Assembly (NCBI GenBank): GCA_017549125.1
Contig: JAFYVL010000036.1
Location: forward strand, 1 to 64,000
Reading direction: 5' to 3'
Source: Oscillospiraceae bacterium
GTDB lineage: Bacteria > Bacillota > Clostridia > Oscillospirales > Oscillospiraceae
DNA length: 64,000 bases
Within the stretch, counting starts at the first letter, position 1. Every line of letters starts with the position of its first letter. The notes beneath the pieces were generated by a model. That model saw nothing but the letters and a program-made list of their open reading frames with translations. It was not told the origin of the DNA and ran no database searches. Position numbers and translations under genes: made by a program. Below, piece after piece: positions 54,901 through 61,694 of this stretch.

Positions 54901-56028
54901 ACCGGTGGATTCCGTATACTTATCGCCCCAGCAATCCATCACATAGCCATTACCCACATACAAGAAGGCATGGCCTGTGAACACGATCACGTCACCGGGA
55001 CGCAAATTTTCTTTCCAATTTTCCATGAACTTACGAGCCTGCTCGGTGTTCAGCTCCTTGTCGCGGGAAACACCGTACTTGGCATCCATATCGTCCATTT
55101 CATAGATTGCCTGAATCCAGCGCATCAGCGCCACATCTTCACTCTTGAGCCAGAAATCCGAGGTGGTTGCGCCCAGATAGTTCTCCGCACCCAGCAGCCG
55201 GTGTCCCAGAGCTTCGTAATAGACCTTGTACACAAAGTCACTGCACACAGAGTAAATTGTTGTATCAGAAGTGCCGTATTCCGGCGCAGCATCCTCGGTC
55301 AAACGGTAGTTACCACCGGTGTACTTGCTCAGACCGTCGGTGATCTCCTGAGAGCAATACTGCATCTTATCTTCTTTCATGTAGTAAGCCCAAGCGGTAG
55401 ATACCAAGGCATTTTCCAAGCTTTCTCTTGTGTAGACAGCATCCACCATCTCATAGGAAAGCTTTACCTTCAAGGTTACCGGAGCGCCATCTATCAGGAC
55501 ATTGCAGCTGAGGGACATCTTCCCGTTGCCGTTTGCCGCTTGTACCGGCACGGCGCTCATAAAGCAGGCTGTAGCCAGCAACAGGCAGAAGACCGCACTG
55601 ACCACACCACGCTTTTTCTTGCCCAGCAGAATCAGTACCACCACACCGATGATCACCACAACCGCACCAATGATCCAAGGCAGCAGCACTTCCAGCAAGG
55701 ATATCTCGCCGATCTGCACCTTCAGAATGTCATCCTCACCGGGATTGACAGATGCCTTCAGTTGTGATTTCTCATCATCCACCTGCATGGAAGAGGGTGC
55801 ATCGGCCTGCAGTTTGATCTGCGCGGTCTTATCCGCAGTGTTTAACACCCGGACGGACAGATGGATCGTGTCCTTGGCGGAATAAGATTCCTTGTCCGTA
55901 CACAAAGAGACCTTAAGTCCATCCTGCTCCACTACATCTGTCTGCTGCGCAAAGGCGATAACGCCCACCCCCAGCAGCAATGTCACAATTAAAATCGTTG
56001 TAAGGATACAAAAAAGTTTTGATCGCAT
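48925..56028 (-). CDS. Giant surface protein: membrane-anchored start, NlpC/P60-like and DUF11-like domains, nine beta-trefoil repeats
   Basis: 2,367 residues with a signal peptide and then a beta-sandwich (residues about 35-105). Next come a membrane helix (LLPWIIGAVVVIIGVVVLILL), KKKRG and a second signal-like helix (VFCLLLATACFMSAVPVQA), so the N-terminus may form a membrane hairpin. From about 198 an NlpC/P60-like domain has VCSDFVYK near 262 and LRPGDVIVFTGHAFLY near 352 (Cys and His). A DUF11-like domain spans about 468-595. Two weaker NlpC/P60-like units follow (LEPGDILVY, LQPGDILNL). From 1043 to the end are nine beta-trefoil units of about 145-150 residues, two joined by Pro-Glu linkers. 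The first 1,040 residues align with the inserted block of the neighbouring giant. Peptidoglycan binding or cleavage is inferred. Confidence 0.8.
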   Translation of the reverse strand: MRSKLFCILTTILIVTLLLGVGVIAFAQQTDVVEQDGLKVSLCTDKESYSAKDTIHLSVRVLNTADKTAQIKLQADAPSSMQVDDEKSQLKASVNPGEDDILKVQIGEISLLEVLLPWIIGAVVVIIGVVVLILLGKKKRGVVSAVFCLLLATACFMSAVPVQAANGNGKMSLSCNVLIDGAPVTLKVKLSYEMVDAVYTRESLENALVSTAWAYYMKEDKMQYCSQEITDGLSKYTGGNYRLTEDAAPEYGTSDTTIYSVCSDFVYKVYYEALGHRLLGAENYLGATTSDFWLKSEDVALMRWIQAIYEMDDMDAKYGVSRDKELNTEQARKFMENWKENLRPGDVIVFTGHAFLYVGNGYVMDCWGDKYTESTGLDVVEGNGSVHYLHTIEGLFLNGQDPITQSYVIMYNCIKDWCVVFRPLDAFVQEADGKDMGKDIMSMSELTEKEEQLAATRSRQAMPTMEINRTVDASPYGTVATGETLNYTVAISNKTNDPDYLTYQHYDQPDYAGQNYNGLVVTESVPEGTELVDGSISHGGVYADGKITWTVDIPAGEIAELTYGVKVTAPVGSTIVSNGGFVGDIPSNTITNTVGGKKLSAQALEGLQTLAQTPKAQWRETYNISKLGTDLEFAERVYQAAMGIDLQLPTTAQILENLYTFGSVENESCSDRFPGTAKAMLYTMKDTVAQEYQTIKDMMVVGYYGGQKLYTPQRGQTINEFSFDYLEPGDILVYTVNDLTGPIRRTEVCVYAGDGTLLVMDSRQRTEVLHTSTLNNADHAYAKIWNALSRDMFFVLRPSQVYDDINTMAYDKANEPVYGKEPAEYVDPLGGYTLDAKYLKALAELDAELNEDGTNQYLNKNMNFAEEVYQRIGLDITSATQGVSIATILKTAVFFDSDGLEIAPYSYNFLATPAENYHQLASMLVRDLRGGPYMQGCEDVLITIDDLQPGDILNLINREDSRYWVCIYQGDGKLLTSEYTKGSRQTYKVYDFSEDTDGSAFKSFITESAIGYFPWECFYVMRPSQGFYNINDPTYDPNYKTPDVTTGSYAILAKLGNEYYALQGQTDKYKVNATKVEYKDGVIIGEADTWSVNVLKEFGTGLGVSISNNGKYIYEKERDVSNVSLRTGPSDKTTWRLLYDPEMKCYRLQTQSGDNRYLMYSSTNDGFKAYSDEDATQRGELLFVPVSEFDMPDGEYAVIAKSGDKYYAMQGTMKDKATVEALEVTPTAKGFSGKFVETWTLSSVGGNGSVTLKNADGKYLNRTASSANLNLGKDPVRWAVSKNTETGYYTLRNTNGDIRFLSYNGKGFKAYASANETRFTELLLVPASKITGLLSADMDTNLKLDASYYAMVAVVGNKYYAMNDSGDGYSMDATPVVVKNGKIVSGNASAWQITVKDNKGTVTLSTVAGKNLNRKDGSSNIKLTSKDVEWTMVRRKSTGYYTITNTNKDKRYLSYNGEGFKAYEKASEEHFINFMLIPIDPFAHLSNGKYVVMAKVDNQYFAMQGKTLADGVTMGAVPMYQSNGMFVGSGYETWDLNFVNKKGAIVLSNAKGEFLGRQSESSNMDLTTTLTNWTLYQDAKTGMYTLRNQNKDTRYLSYNGTGFKAYTKATEDRVIQLMLVPAAQVQQAKVNLESGYYAVVAVAGDKYYAMGNRVTSGVAEATEVTLQNGMIQQSDVKGWQVEVLDDYGTITLANSDGKFLVRAKSSSNLALANESAQWTVTRDADGCYTIANESEDSRYLSYNGEGFKAYAAASDTRFIQFKLIPVQKPEPKPQQKVESGYYAVVAVANDKYYAMGNQVTSGVAEATEVTLADGKIVEDIQGWQVEVLDENGTITLANNEGKFLVRAKSSSNLDLGNDGAQWTLVQNADGYFTIANTNGDSRYLSYNGTGFKAYAAASDSRFIQFMLVPMTQPEPEPEPEPEPEEKLESGYYAVVAVANDKYYAMGNQVTSGVAEATEVTLADGKIVGDIQGWQVEVLDENGTITLANADGKFLVRAKSSSNLALANDSAQWSLVQDEDGYFTITNVNGDTRYLSYNGTGFKAYTVANDSRFVQFMLLPMMQPEPEPEPEPEPEPEPEETLKSGAYILVAVAGEQYYAMDNVAADAYSMQAVGITMENGAITSGKPGFWNLTVMDEEGNIQLTTPTGQYLSRSKKSSNISLSDSAVTWTAVKNDRGYYTFTNVNSDTRYLSYNGTAFKAYAAASDTRFVEFMLIPAQAVAVTDLESVTSGQYMVVAKYQDGFYAVTQESDGYLMKAAQVTMKDGAFAIDPALIWDLTVSGEGAEKTVNLGFDGSYLQQSSKSSSNVKLTKTPFDWKLSYDAQTASFRLQSSISTRFLMFTTGNGGSFKTYASADGTKAAELLLIKLF
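49795..49842 (-). repeat. Hexanucleotide array coding a Pro-Glu linker, long copy
   Basis: Eight tandem hexamers of the type CTCGGG/TTCGGG (plus strand), coding alternating Glu-Pro between trefoil units 7 and 8. Being in-frame hexamers they can expand or shrink without frameshift. Confidence 0.85.
50071..50699 (-). repeat. Near-identical neighbouring trefoil-unit sequences
   Basis: 50071-50249 and 50521-50699 are 179 bases long, 450 bases apart, and differ at one position. This points to a recent tandem duplication or ongoing gene conversion within the trefoil array. Confidence 0.9.
50257..50292 (-). repeat. Hexanucleotide array coding a Pro-Glu linker, short copy
   Basis: Six tandem hexamers (CTCAGG, CTCGGG, TTCGGG type) coding Glu-Pro repeats between trefoil units 6 and 7, the shorter counterpart of the array at 49795-49842. 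Confidence 0.85.
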
Positions 56029-56173
56029 TCAAAAACCTCCTCGATAGCATTTTCTGTAAGTCAAATGACCCTAAAATTTAATCATTTTGTAAAAATAAAC
56101 AAGTTCGAGAACTTTTCCATTATCATTTTACAACACATTCGCTATCAAGGAAATTTAGAAAATTTAAGTGTAT

Positions 56174-56202
56174 ATTTAGTTGTACTAAATAAGGTTATTA
56201 TA
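56174..56202 (-). promoter_or_regulatory. Candidate promoter and operator of the 2,367-residue giant
   Basis: A minus-strand TATAAT (56202 to 56197) with a weak -35 is followed directly by a palindrome ATTTAGT-TGT-ACTAAAT (56174-56190). The palindrome position, just past the -10, suits a repressor. The leader to the ATG is about 145 bases of AT-rich sequence without further recognisable elements. Confidence 0.45.
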
Positions 56203-56232
56203 GTAGCTGTTTAGGGCGACGGAAATGGGTAG

Positions 56233-56334
56233 AAATGCCGTAAAGAGAACAAAAAAGCCCCTGTGTTGACCTTTTTGTTGGAAACACAGGGGCTTTAGCC
56301 GTTTTAGCGACAAAAGGGACGGGAAACCCGTCCC
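56233..56334. repeat. Intergenic repeat element, copy 2
   Basis: Same order of blocks as at 19893-20013: AAATGCCGTAAAGAGAAC, an inner hairpin (GCCCCTGTGTT 56257-56267 with AACACAGGGGC 56283-56293), TTTAGCGACAAAAGGGACGG (56303-56322) and a closing GGGACGGG/CCCGTCCC hairpin (56316-56334). It lies directly after the stop codon of the EEP-domain gene on the minus strand and may also stop its transcription. Confidence 0.6.
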
Positions 56335-59223
56335 CTACAAATCAAAAGCCAAATCCGCATAAACAAATGGATGATCCGTCAATGCGCTATGATGGTTTAC
56401 ATGATTCCAAAACTCATACAGCTTAACGCTATAGTTTCCGACACCAAAAAGGTGATCGTAATGTCCCGATACCGGAACTGTGGACAAGGCCGTACCGTTG
56501 CTTTGGGCCTGTGTGCTGATCACATGATAGGACGCAGGCAACCATCCATCGGATGCAAAGAATGAAAGGGGTGTGTTAAAGTCACCAACCAGGAATATGG
56601 GCATTGCAGAATATTTGCTGTTAAGACTTGCCATGACAGTCTTTGTCTCGTTCATGCACTGCGTGCGCAATTCATCGGCAGCGATGGGCGTACCGGAGCC
56701 TGTCAGATAAGTATCCCCTTCCGCATGCTCCAGGCGATAGGACCAATGGGTGTTGGCAACGACAAACTTTTCGTCATTATTCTCCAGGGAGGCAAACTGT
56801 GCCCAACTGATATTACGCATATGGTAATGATAGTTGGCACCCAGGTCCTTCCACCAGCTAAATACCTCTACTCCACCGTTTTCCACCTTGAATTTATCGG
56901 ATCGGTACAGTAGGCATGTATAGTTGGTTTTGCCCTCATAGGTTGCCCAACATTTGGAATACTCCATACCATAGAGTTCTTTCACTCTCTGCAAGTAGAA
57001 GTCCAGGGCGCTACTCCAGGATTTATTAACCTCTTGCAGACCGATTACATCCGGTGTATAGGACACCAGCATACCTGCAAAAATTTCCGCACGGTAATCG
57101 GCCGTCTTATAGGTATCGTCATTGTTAAAGACATCTGCAAGCAAATTAGCTGACATGACTCTGGCGGATGTACCGTCTGTGATCTCCCGGGAGCTTGTGA
57201 GCAGACAGGTGCGGTAATGCTCACCGCCATGCAGGGACACCGCTTGCCCGTTGAACACCTGCTCGCACAGGTAGGTAACGGCATTGTCTGCGGAGTATGG
57301 GCCTCCCGTTTTGATCCGGAACACACCTTCATCTACTGTAACAGCGTACTCCATCACTCTGCCCGGATCGTTGTAGCGGTTGGTATCTCCCAGCAGAATC
57401 TCATGTGCTGTAACAATCGAATTATGATCGCTGACAACCGGCAGATCCACACCGTATCGTTCAGAAATTCGGGTCTTTAGCCGATTGGCAAACTGGAGAT
57501 AATAGGAATTGCTGCTGTCATACACAATGACATATTTGGACAGCTGGCTGGATTGAAACAGAATGTCATCCGCATTAGCCCGGGTCAGCACAAAGGGAAT
57601 CTGCAGATTTTGAATCCCGATATTGCCATTCATAACAATCTTGATCTGGGCAGCTTTACCATCATAGGTATCACCCAAGGCAACGGTCTTCATCAGGCTG
57701 CCATCTACCCACAGCTGGGCATTAGCACCTACCAGCTTCACGGAAAATTCCACGCCGTCGCCATCCATCAGCTTTGCTTTCTGTGCGGTGGTCAGATCCG
57801 CCTGCCATTTCCAAAGGGTCAGACTGTTGGCTTCACCCATATGCTGAAGCTTGTAATTTCCGTCAGCATCCGTATTATGGATTCTGACCTGATACTGCAT
57901 GCCGTCATCAAAGATAAAGTAGATCTGCGCGGAAAAATCTCCCTGTTTCAAGCTACCATCTGCATTTTTACTGGTGGTATGATCCTTTACGGTCACAGAC
58001 ACACCTGTATAGTTGCTAGCATTGGTGATCAGGGAGGTGCCAGCCTTTTGATTCACAATGGTAACGCTTCCATTGTGCTGATTGCTCAAATCCCAATCGC
58101 CTTTTACTACAGTAAACACAGGCGCATCAAATTCCGCTTCTACTGTATAGACACCATCTTGGGCAAGGAAACAGAAATTGCCACCTGCCGGCAAAAGGCT
58201 GTCAACGATCTGTCCGTTCTTCTTAACTGCCAGGCGTTTCAGGCTATAGCCCTGCGCAGGGGCGGCCGTCACAGTAACCATGTCGCCCCATTTGTAATAA
58301 GCTTTATCCGTGGTGACATTACCGCCGGCAACCATAGGCAGATTCACCGTTACACCCAAGTCACAGGCTAGAGCCGCCTCATAATAGCCATACATAGCAT
58401 TGGCCAAAGCCTTGGTGGCATCGCTGCCTTTTTGGCTCATGCGAACAACATAGGTCAGGGGGCTGTAGGTTACCACCAGCGTTTCCTCACCTGTTGTGGC
58501 AGTCAGAACCATATCCGCGCCGTACTGGGCAGGCGCAATACCGGACACTTCCACATAGTTTCCCTGTGGTTGGTAGGTTGTGCCGTTCACACGGAAGGTC
58601 ATGCCTTCCAGACTCTCAGCATCAAAATAGTACCGCACGGCCAGCCTGCTATCCATCACCAAGGAGGCACCATAGAAAGAAACCCCGCTGATCTGACCCT
58701 CCTGGATCAGTTCAGATGTGGGATACCGGGCAGTGTAATCAAGCACATAGCCTTCATTGGCCGGCTTGTCTGTGTTGATCCCAAAATAGTTTTGGCTCGC
58801 TGTGCCGTAGTCAAGCATATGCTTCACAAATGTCTTGGTGTTATCAGAATAGTTGCCCGTCAGAATCTGTATGGCATAATCCCGGATGGTATAACTAACA
58901 GGCGCATACTCCCTGCCACGAGAGACCATCTGCAAGGTAATCTCCTCTGTCATTTGAGCAGCTGCCAGCTTTACGGTCACAGGGTACTGACCTTGATCAT
59001 TGGCTACCAGATCATACGTGGTGGTCTGTCCGTCAACCGTAATATTTACAGCTGCATCGTCTGCATCTTTCGGCACATCCAGATAAAAGGTCGCACCGAT
59101 TAGGTCTGCCAGGCTAATCTGCCAATCCAGGACAGTTGTGGTGCCTTGGGCTGATACATTTGCCGGAAATATGCCCAAAAGAAGTAGCACAGCCAACATC
59201 ACAGAAAGTATTCTTTTGCACAT
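56335..59223 (-). CDS. Secreted multidomain protein ending in an endonuclease/exonuclease/phosphatase (EEP) domain
   Basis: 962 residues with a signal peptide (VMLAVLLLLGIFPANVSA). Residues about 30-280 form a beta-rich module with MLDYGTASQNYFGINTDKPA, widespread in gut Firmicutes secreted proteins. About 310-365 is a bacterial repeat domain (AQGYSLKRLAVKKNG), about 370-545 a jelly-roll shared with the protein at 61695 (YQVRIHNTDADGNYKLQHMG), and about 550-685 a GH20b-like alpha/beta domain (LSKYVIVYDSSNSYYLQFA). The EEP domain from 687 has all catalytic motifs: VIGLQEVN, NTHW, VGDFNT, YDHLF and TDHPF. The family cleaves phosphodiesters or phosphomonoesters in nucleic acids, lipids or inositols. 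As a secreted enzyme in this locus a phosphate-bearing glycan or extracellular DNA are candidates. It follows the GH3 gene by 15 bases. Confidence 0.87.
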   Translation of the reverse strand: MCKRILSVMLAVLLLLGIFPANVSAQGTTTVLDWQISLADLIGATFYLDVPKDADDAAVNITVDGQTTTYDLVANDQGQYPVTVKLAAAQMTEEITLQMVSRGREYAPVSYTIRDYAIQILTGNYSDNTKTFVKHMLDYGTASQNYFGINTDKPANEGYVLDYTARYPTSELIQEGQISGVSFYGASLVMDSRLAVRYYFDAESLEGMTFRVNGTTYQPQGNYVEVSGIAPAQYGADMVLTATTGEETLVVTYSPLTYVVRMSQKGSDATKALANAMYGYYEAALACDLGVTVNLPMVAGGNVTTDKAYYKWGDMVTVTAAPAQGYSLKRLAVKKNGQIVDSLLPAGGNFCFLAQDGVYTVEAEFDAPVFTVVKGDWDLSNQHNGSVTIVNQKAGTSLITNASNYTGVSVTVKDHTTSKNADGSLKQGDFSAQIYFIFDDGMQYQVRIHNTDADGNYKLQHMGEANSLTLWKWQADLTTAQKAKLMDGDGVEFSVKLVGANAQLWVDGSLMKTVALGDTYDGKAAQIKIVMNGNIGIQNLQIPFVLTRANADDILFQSSQLSKYVIVYDSSNSYYLQFANRLKTRISERYGVDLPVVSDHNSIVTAHEILLGDTNRYNDPGRVMEYAVTVDEGVFRIKTGGPYSADNAVTYLCEQVFNGQAVSLHGGEHYRTCLLTSSREITDGTSARVMSANLLADVFNNDDTYKTADYRAEIFAGMLVSYTPDVIGLQEVNKSWSSALDFYLQRVKELYGMEYSKCWATYEGKTNYTCLLYRSDKFKVENGGVEVFSWWKDLGANYHYHMRNISWAQFASLENNDEKFVVANTHWSYRLEHAEGDTYLTGSGTPIAADELRTQCMNETKTVMASLNSKYSAMPIFLVGDFNTPLSFFASDGWLPASYHVISTQAQSNGTALSTVPVSGHYDHLFGVGNYSVKLYEFWNHVNHHSALTDHPFVYADLAFDL

Positions 59224-59238
59224 AATCCCAAACCTTCT

Positions 59239-61602
59239 TTACTCCAGTTTTAAAAGCAAGCCTAAAATATTTTTTGCATTGATTTCTAATTGCTGGCGAG
59301 TAATCAGTCCCTTTTCCAGGGCTTCCTTCAGTCGCTCCGGGAAACCTGCAGGCATTCTCAGATCGTTGCCGGCATTGAGTTCCTTATACTGCTCAGAGTA
59401 TGTGAGCCAGTCGCTGCTGACCATGCCGTCAAAGCCCCATTCCTCCCGAAGAATATCCACCAATAGTTCCCGACATTCAGAGGTTCTGCAGCCGTTGACC
59501 TTGTTGTAGGCAGACATAATGTACCAAGGATCAACATTCTTAACGATCATCTCAAAGCCCTTCAAATAAATCTCACGGGCAGCACGTTCAGAAACACGGG
59601 AGTCGCTGTTCTTTCGGTTGGTCTCCTTATTGTTAAAAGCAAAATGCTTCAGGCAAGCCGATACCTTCTGAGACTGCACGCCCCGGATAAATTCACCGGC
59701 CAGAATACCGCCAATCAGCGGATCTTCCGAATAATACTCGAAGTTTCTGCCACATTGGGGATTTCTGTGAATATTGATAGCTGGTGTAAGCCACACAGCC
59801 AGATTATTTTCCTTCAGTTCTTTCGCACCCGCCTCGCCCACAGCATAAGCAAGCTCCCGATTCCAGGAACAGGCCAGCTGGGTAGAACAAGGAAATGCGG
59901 TGGTATATACCTGACATTCCTTCAAAATGCGGACACCGGCAGGGCCATCAGAGGTCATGGCATTGGGCACACCGTATTCCGGAATGTTACCGATACCATA
60001 AGTGTTGGCAACACCCATATTGGGCTGTCCGTTTACCATGTACACCAACTGTTCATCTGTCAGCTGCTTCACAAAGGCATCCAGGCTGACCTTGCCCTCT
60101 GCCACTTCGTCAAAGAAGTAATAATCCCGGTTTTCTACGGCTCTCTTAGGCCATTGGGATACCCCACGAATCACCGGCAAGGTTGCTTCCAGCTCCGCAA
60201 TCGTTTGGGGTGTCAATCCGTTTTCTTCCGGGGCAGGCTCACAGACCGGTAGTGCTTCATAAGTGCCATCTGCCAACAGACGACGCTTCAACTGCTTGGG
60301 GGTCAGCTTAGGGGTCAGCTGTTGGGTCACTGTATCTTCTTCCACGCTATACACATAGGAAAGCTTCACCGTGTCCCGGACAGAGGTGCCTGCATAGAAG
60401 CAATATTCGCCTTTTTCCAATACATAGGCAGACTTTTTAATCTTGCCCAGGTCATCGTAGGATGCCATGGAATCAATCGCAAACTCCAGCGTCATCACTT
60501 CATTTTCTCCGGGCTGCAGCAATTTTGTCTTCTGGAATGCCACCAGACTACGGGAAGCTTTTCCCAGCTTTCCCTGGGGTGCGGAAACATACAGCTGGAT
60601 AACTTCCTTACCTGCGCAGCAACCGATATTTTTCACATCTACCTGTACGCAGATATTTCCCTCTACCTGTCCAGCAGAAAGTACATTCCAGGAAAACCGG
60701 GTGTAGGACAGGCCGAAGCCGAAGGGGTAATTAACCTTTTCTGCCGCACCGGGGATCGTTTCAAAATAGCGGTAGCCTACATAAATATCTTCTGTATAAT
60801 CCACATAATCCTGAGATTCATGGAAAGCGGCAGTAGCGGGATAATCCTCCAAATGCTTTGCAAAGGTATCTGTCAGCTTGCCGCTGGGTGTACCCACGCC
60901 GCAAAGCAACTCCGCAGCAGCCGTACCGCCCTCGATACCGCCCTGCCATGCCATCAAAGCCGCCTGAACACGGTCATCGTTACAGAACCACTGGGTATCC
61001 ACAACACCGCCCACATTCAACACCACCACGATCTTGGGGAAGTGCGCCTTTACCTTTTCCACCATTGCACGTTCTGCATGGGACAGGTAAAAATCACCCT
61101 CTTCGTACATATGGTGACCCTTCACATCCCGATCCCAGCCCTCACCGCACAAACGGGAAATGGTGATCACCGCAGTATCTGTATAGGCTCTTGCCCGCAG
61201 GCACAGTTCCTCCGGCAATTCCGGCTCGGGCTTCTGACCGGGCCAGTAATGGGTATCGGAGATTTCCTCTGCATAATTGCGGTAATAATCCATTACCTCT
61301 TCGCAGATCTCCACATGACCGTCCAGCTTTCGGAAGCCCTCATACAAATTTACATCATAGGCTACATTCACACCGCCGCTGCCGCCGCCGCCTTTTACAT
61401 AGTCCAGCGTACCCATGCCAAACAGCGCAAGCTTTGTACCCTTGGCAAAGGGCAGCAGCCCATTGGTATTTTTCAGCAACACCATGCCTTCCTTGGCAGC
61501 ATTCTTAGAAAGGGCAATATGCTCCGGGCAGGCTGTTACTCGCTTGCCGTCCTCACCTAAGGGCATACTGGGCAAAAAGCGAATTCTTCTCCACTTTGTC
61601 AT
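59239..61602 (-). CDS. GH3 beta-glucosidase-type enzyme, circularly permuted, second copy
   Basis: 787 residues without signal peptide, ATG at 61602 with GGAGGTGG upstream. As in its paralogue at 39473, the alpha/beta sandwich comes first (KNTNGLLPFAKG, GGGGSGGVN), then a fibronectin-like domain, and the barrel last: IHRNPQCGRNFEYYSEDPL, KHFAFNNKETNRKNSDSR, and the nucleophile Asp in MVSSDWL near residue 731. The N-termini WxRIxxxPxxxLGExGxR are alike, so the two arose by duplication. It sits between two secreted proteins that share a jelly-roll module, suggesting it finishes products of that subsystem. Confidence 0.92.
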   Translation of the reverse strand: MTKWRRIRFLPSMPLGEDGKRVTACPEHIALSKNAAKEGMVLLKNTNGLLPFAKGTKLALFGMGTLDYVKGGGGSGGVNVAYDVNLYEGFRKLDGHVEICEEVMDYYRNYAEEISDTHYWPGQKPEPELPEELCLRARAYTDTAVITISRLCGEGWDRDVKGHHMYEEGDFYLSHAERAMVEKVKAHFPKIVVVLNVGGVVDTQWFCNDDRVQAALMAWQGGIEGGTAAAELLCGVGTPSGKLTDTFAKHLEDYPATAAFHESQDYVDYTEDIYVGYRYFETIPGAAEKVNYPFGFGLSYTRFSWNVLSAGQVEGNICVQVDVKNIGCCAGKEVIQLYVSAPQGKLGKASRSLVAFQKTKLLQPGENEVMTLEFAIDSMASYDDLGKIKKSAYVLEKGEYCFYAGTSVRDTVKLSYVYSVEEDTVTQQLTPKLTPKQLKRRLLADGTYEALPVCEPAPEENGLTPQTIAELEATLPVIRGVSQWPKRAVENRDYYFFDEVAEGKVSLDAFVKQLTDEQLVYMVNGQPNMGVANTYGIGNIPEYGVPNAMTSDGPAGVRILKECQVYTTAFPCSTQLACSWNRELAYAVGEAGAKELKENNLAVWLTPAINIHRNPQCGRNFEYYSEDPLIGGILAGEFIRGVQSQKVSACLKHFAFNNKETNRKNSDSRVSERAAREIYLKGFEMIVKNVDPWYIMSAYNKVNGCRTSECRELLVDILREEWGFDGMVSSDWLTYSEQYKELNAGNDLRMPAGFPERLKEALEKGLITRQQLEINAKNILGLLLKLE

Positions 61603-61694
61603 TGGGCCACCTCCATTAGAACTTCATTGTTAGAAATATTCATATCTTTCTCCTTAGAAATCAGCGGGGCGGTTTTGCCGCCCCGCCGTGTTTC

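Noticed and set aside
53908..55767. Plus-strand frame of about 620 codons opposite the NlpC/P60 region
   Set aside because: No start signal and no recognisable domain; the opposite strand encodes conserved motifs matched in the neighbouring giant.
41932..56028. Sortase (LPXTG) or S-layer-homology anchoring of the giants
   Set aside because: The C-termini end in the GYKAEF module or a trefoil unit, with no LPXTG, hydrophobic tail or SLH motifs.
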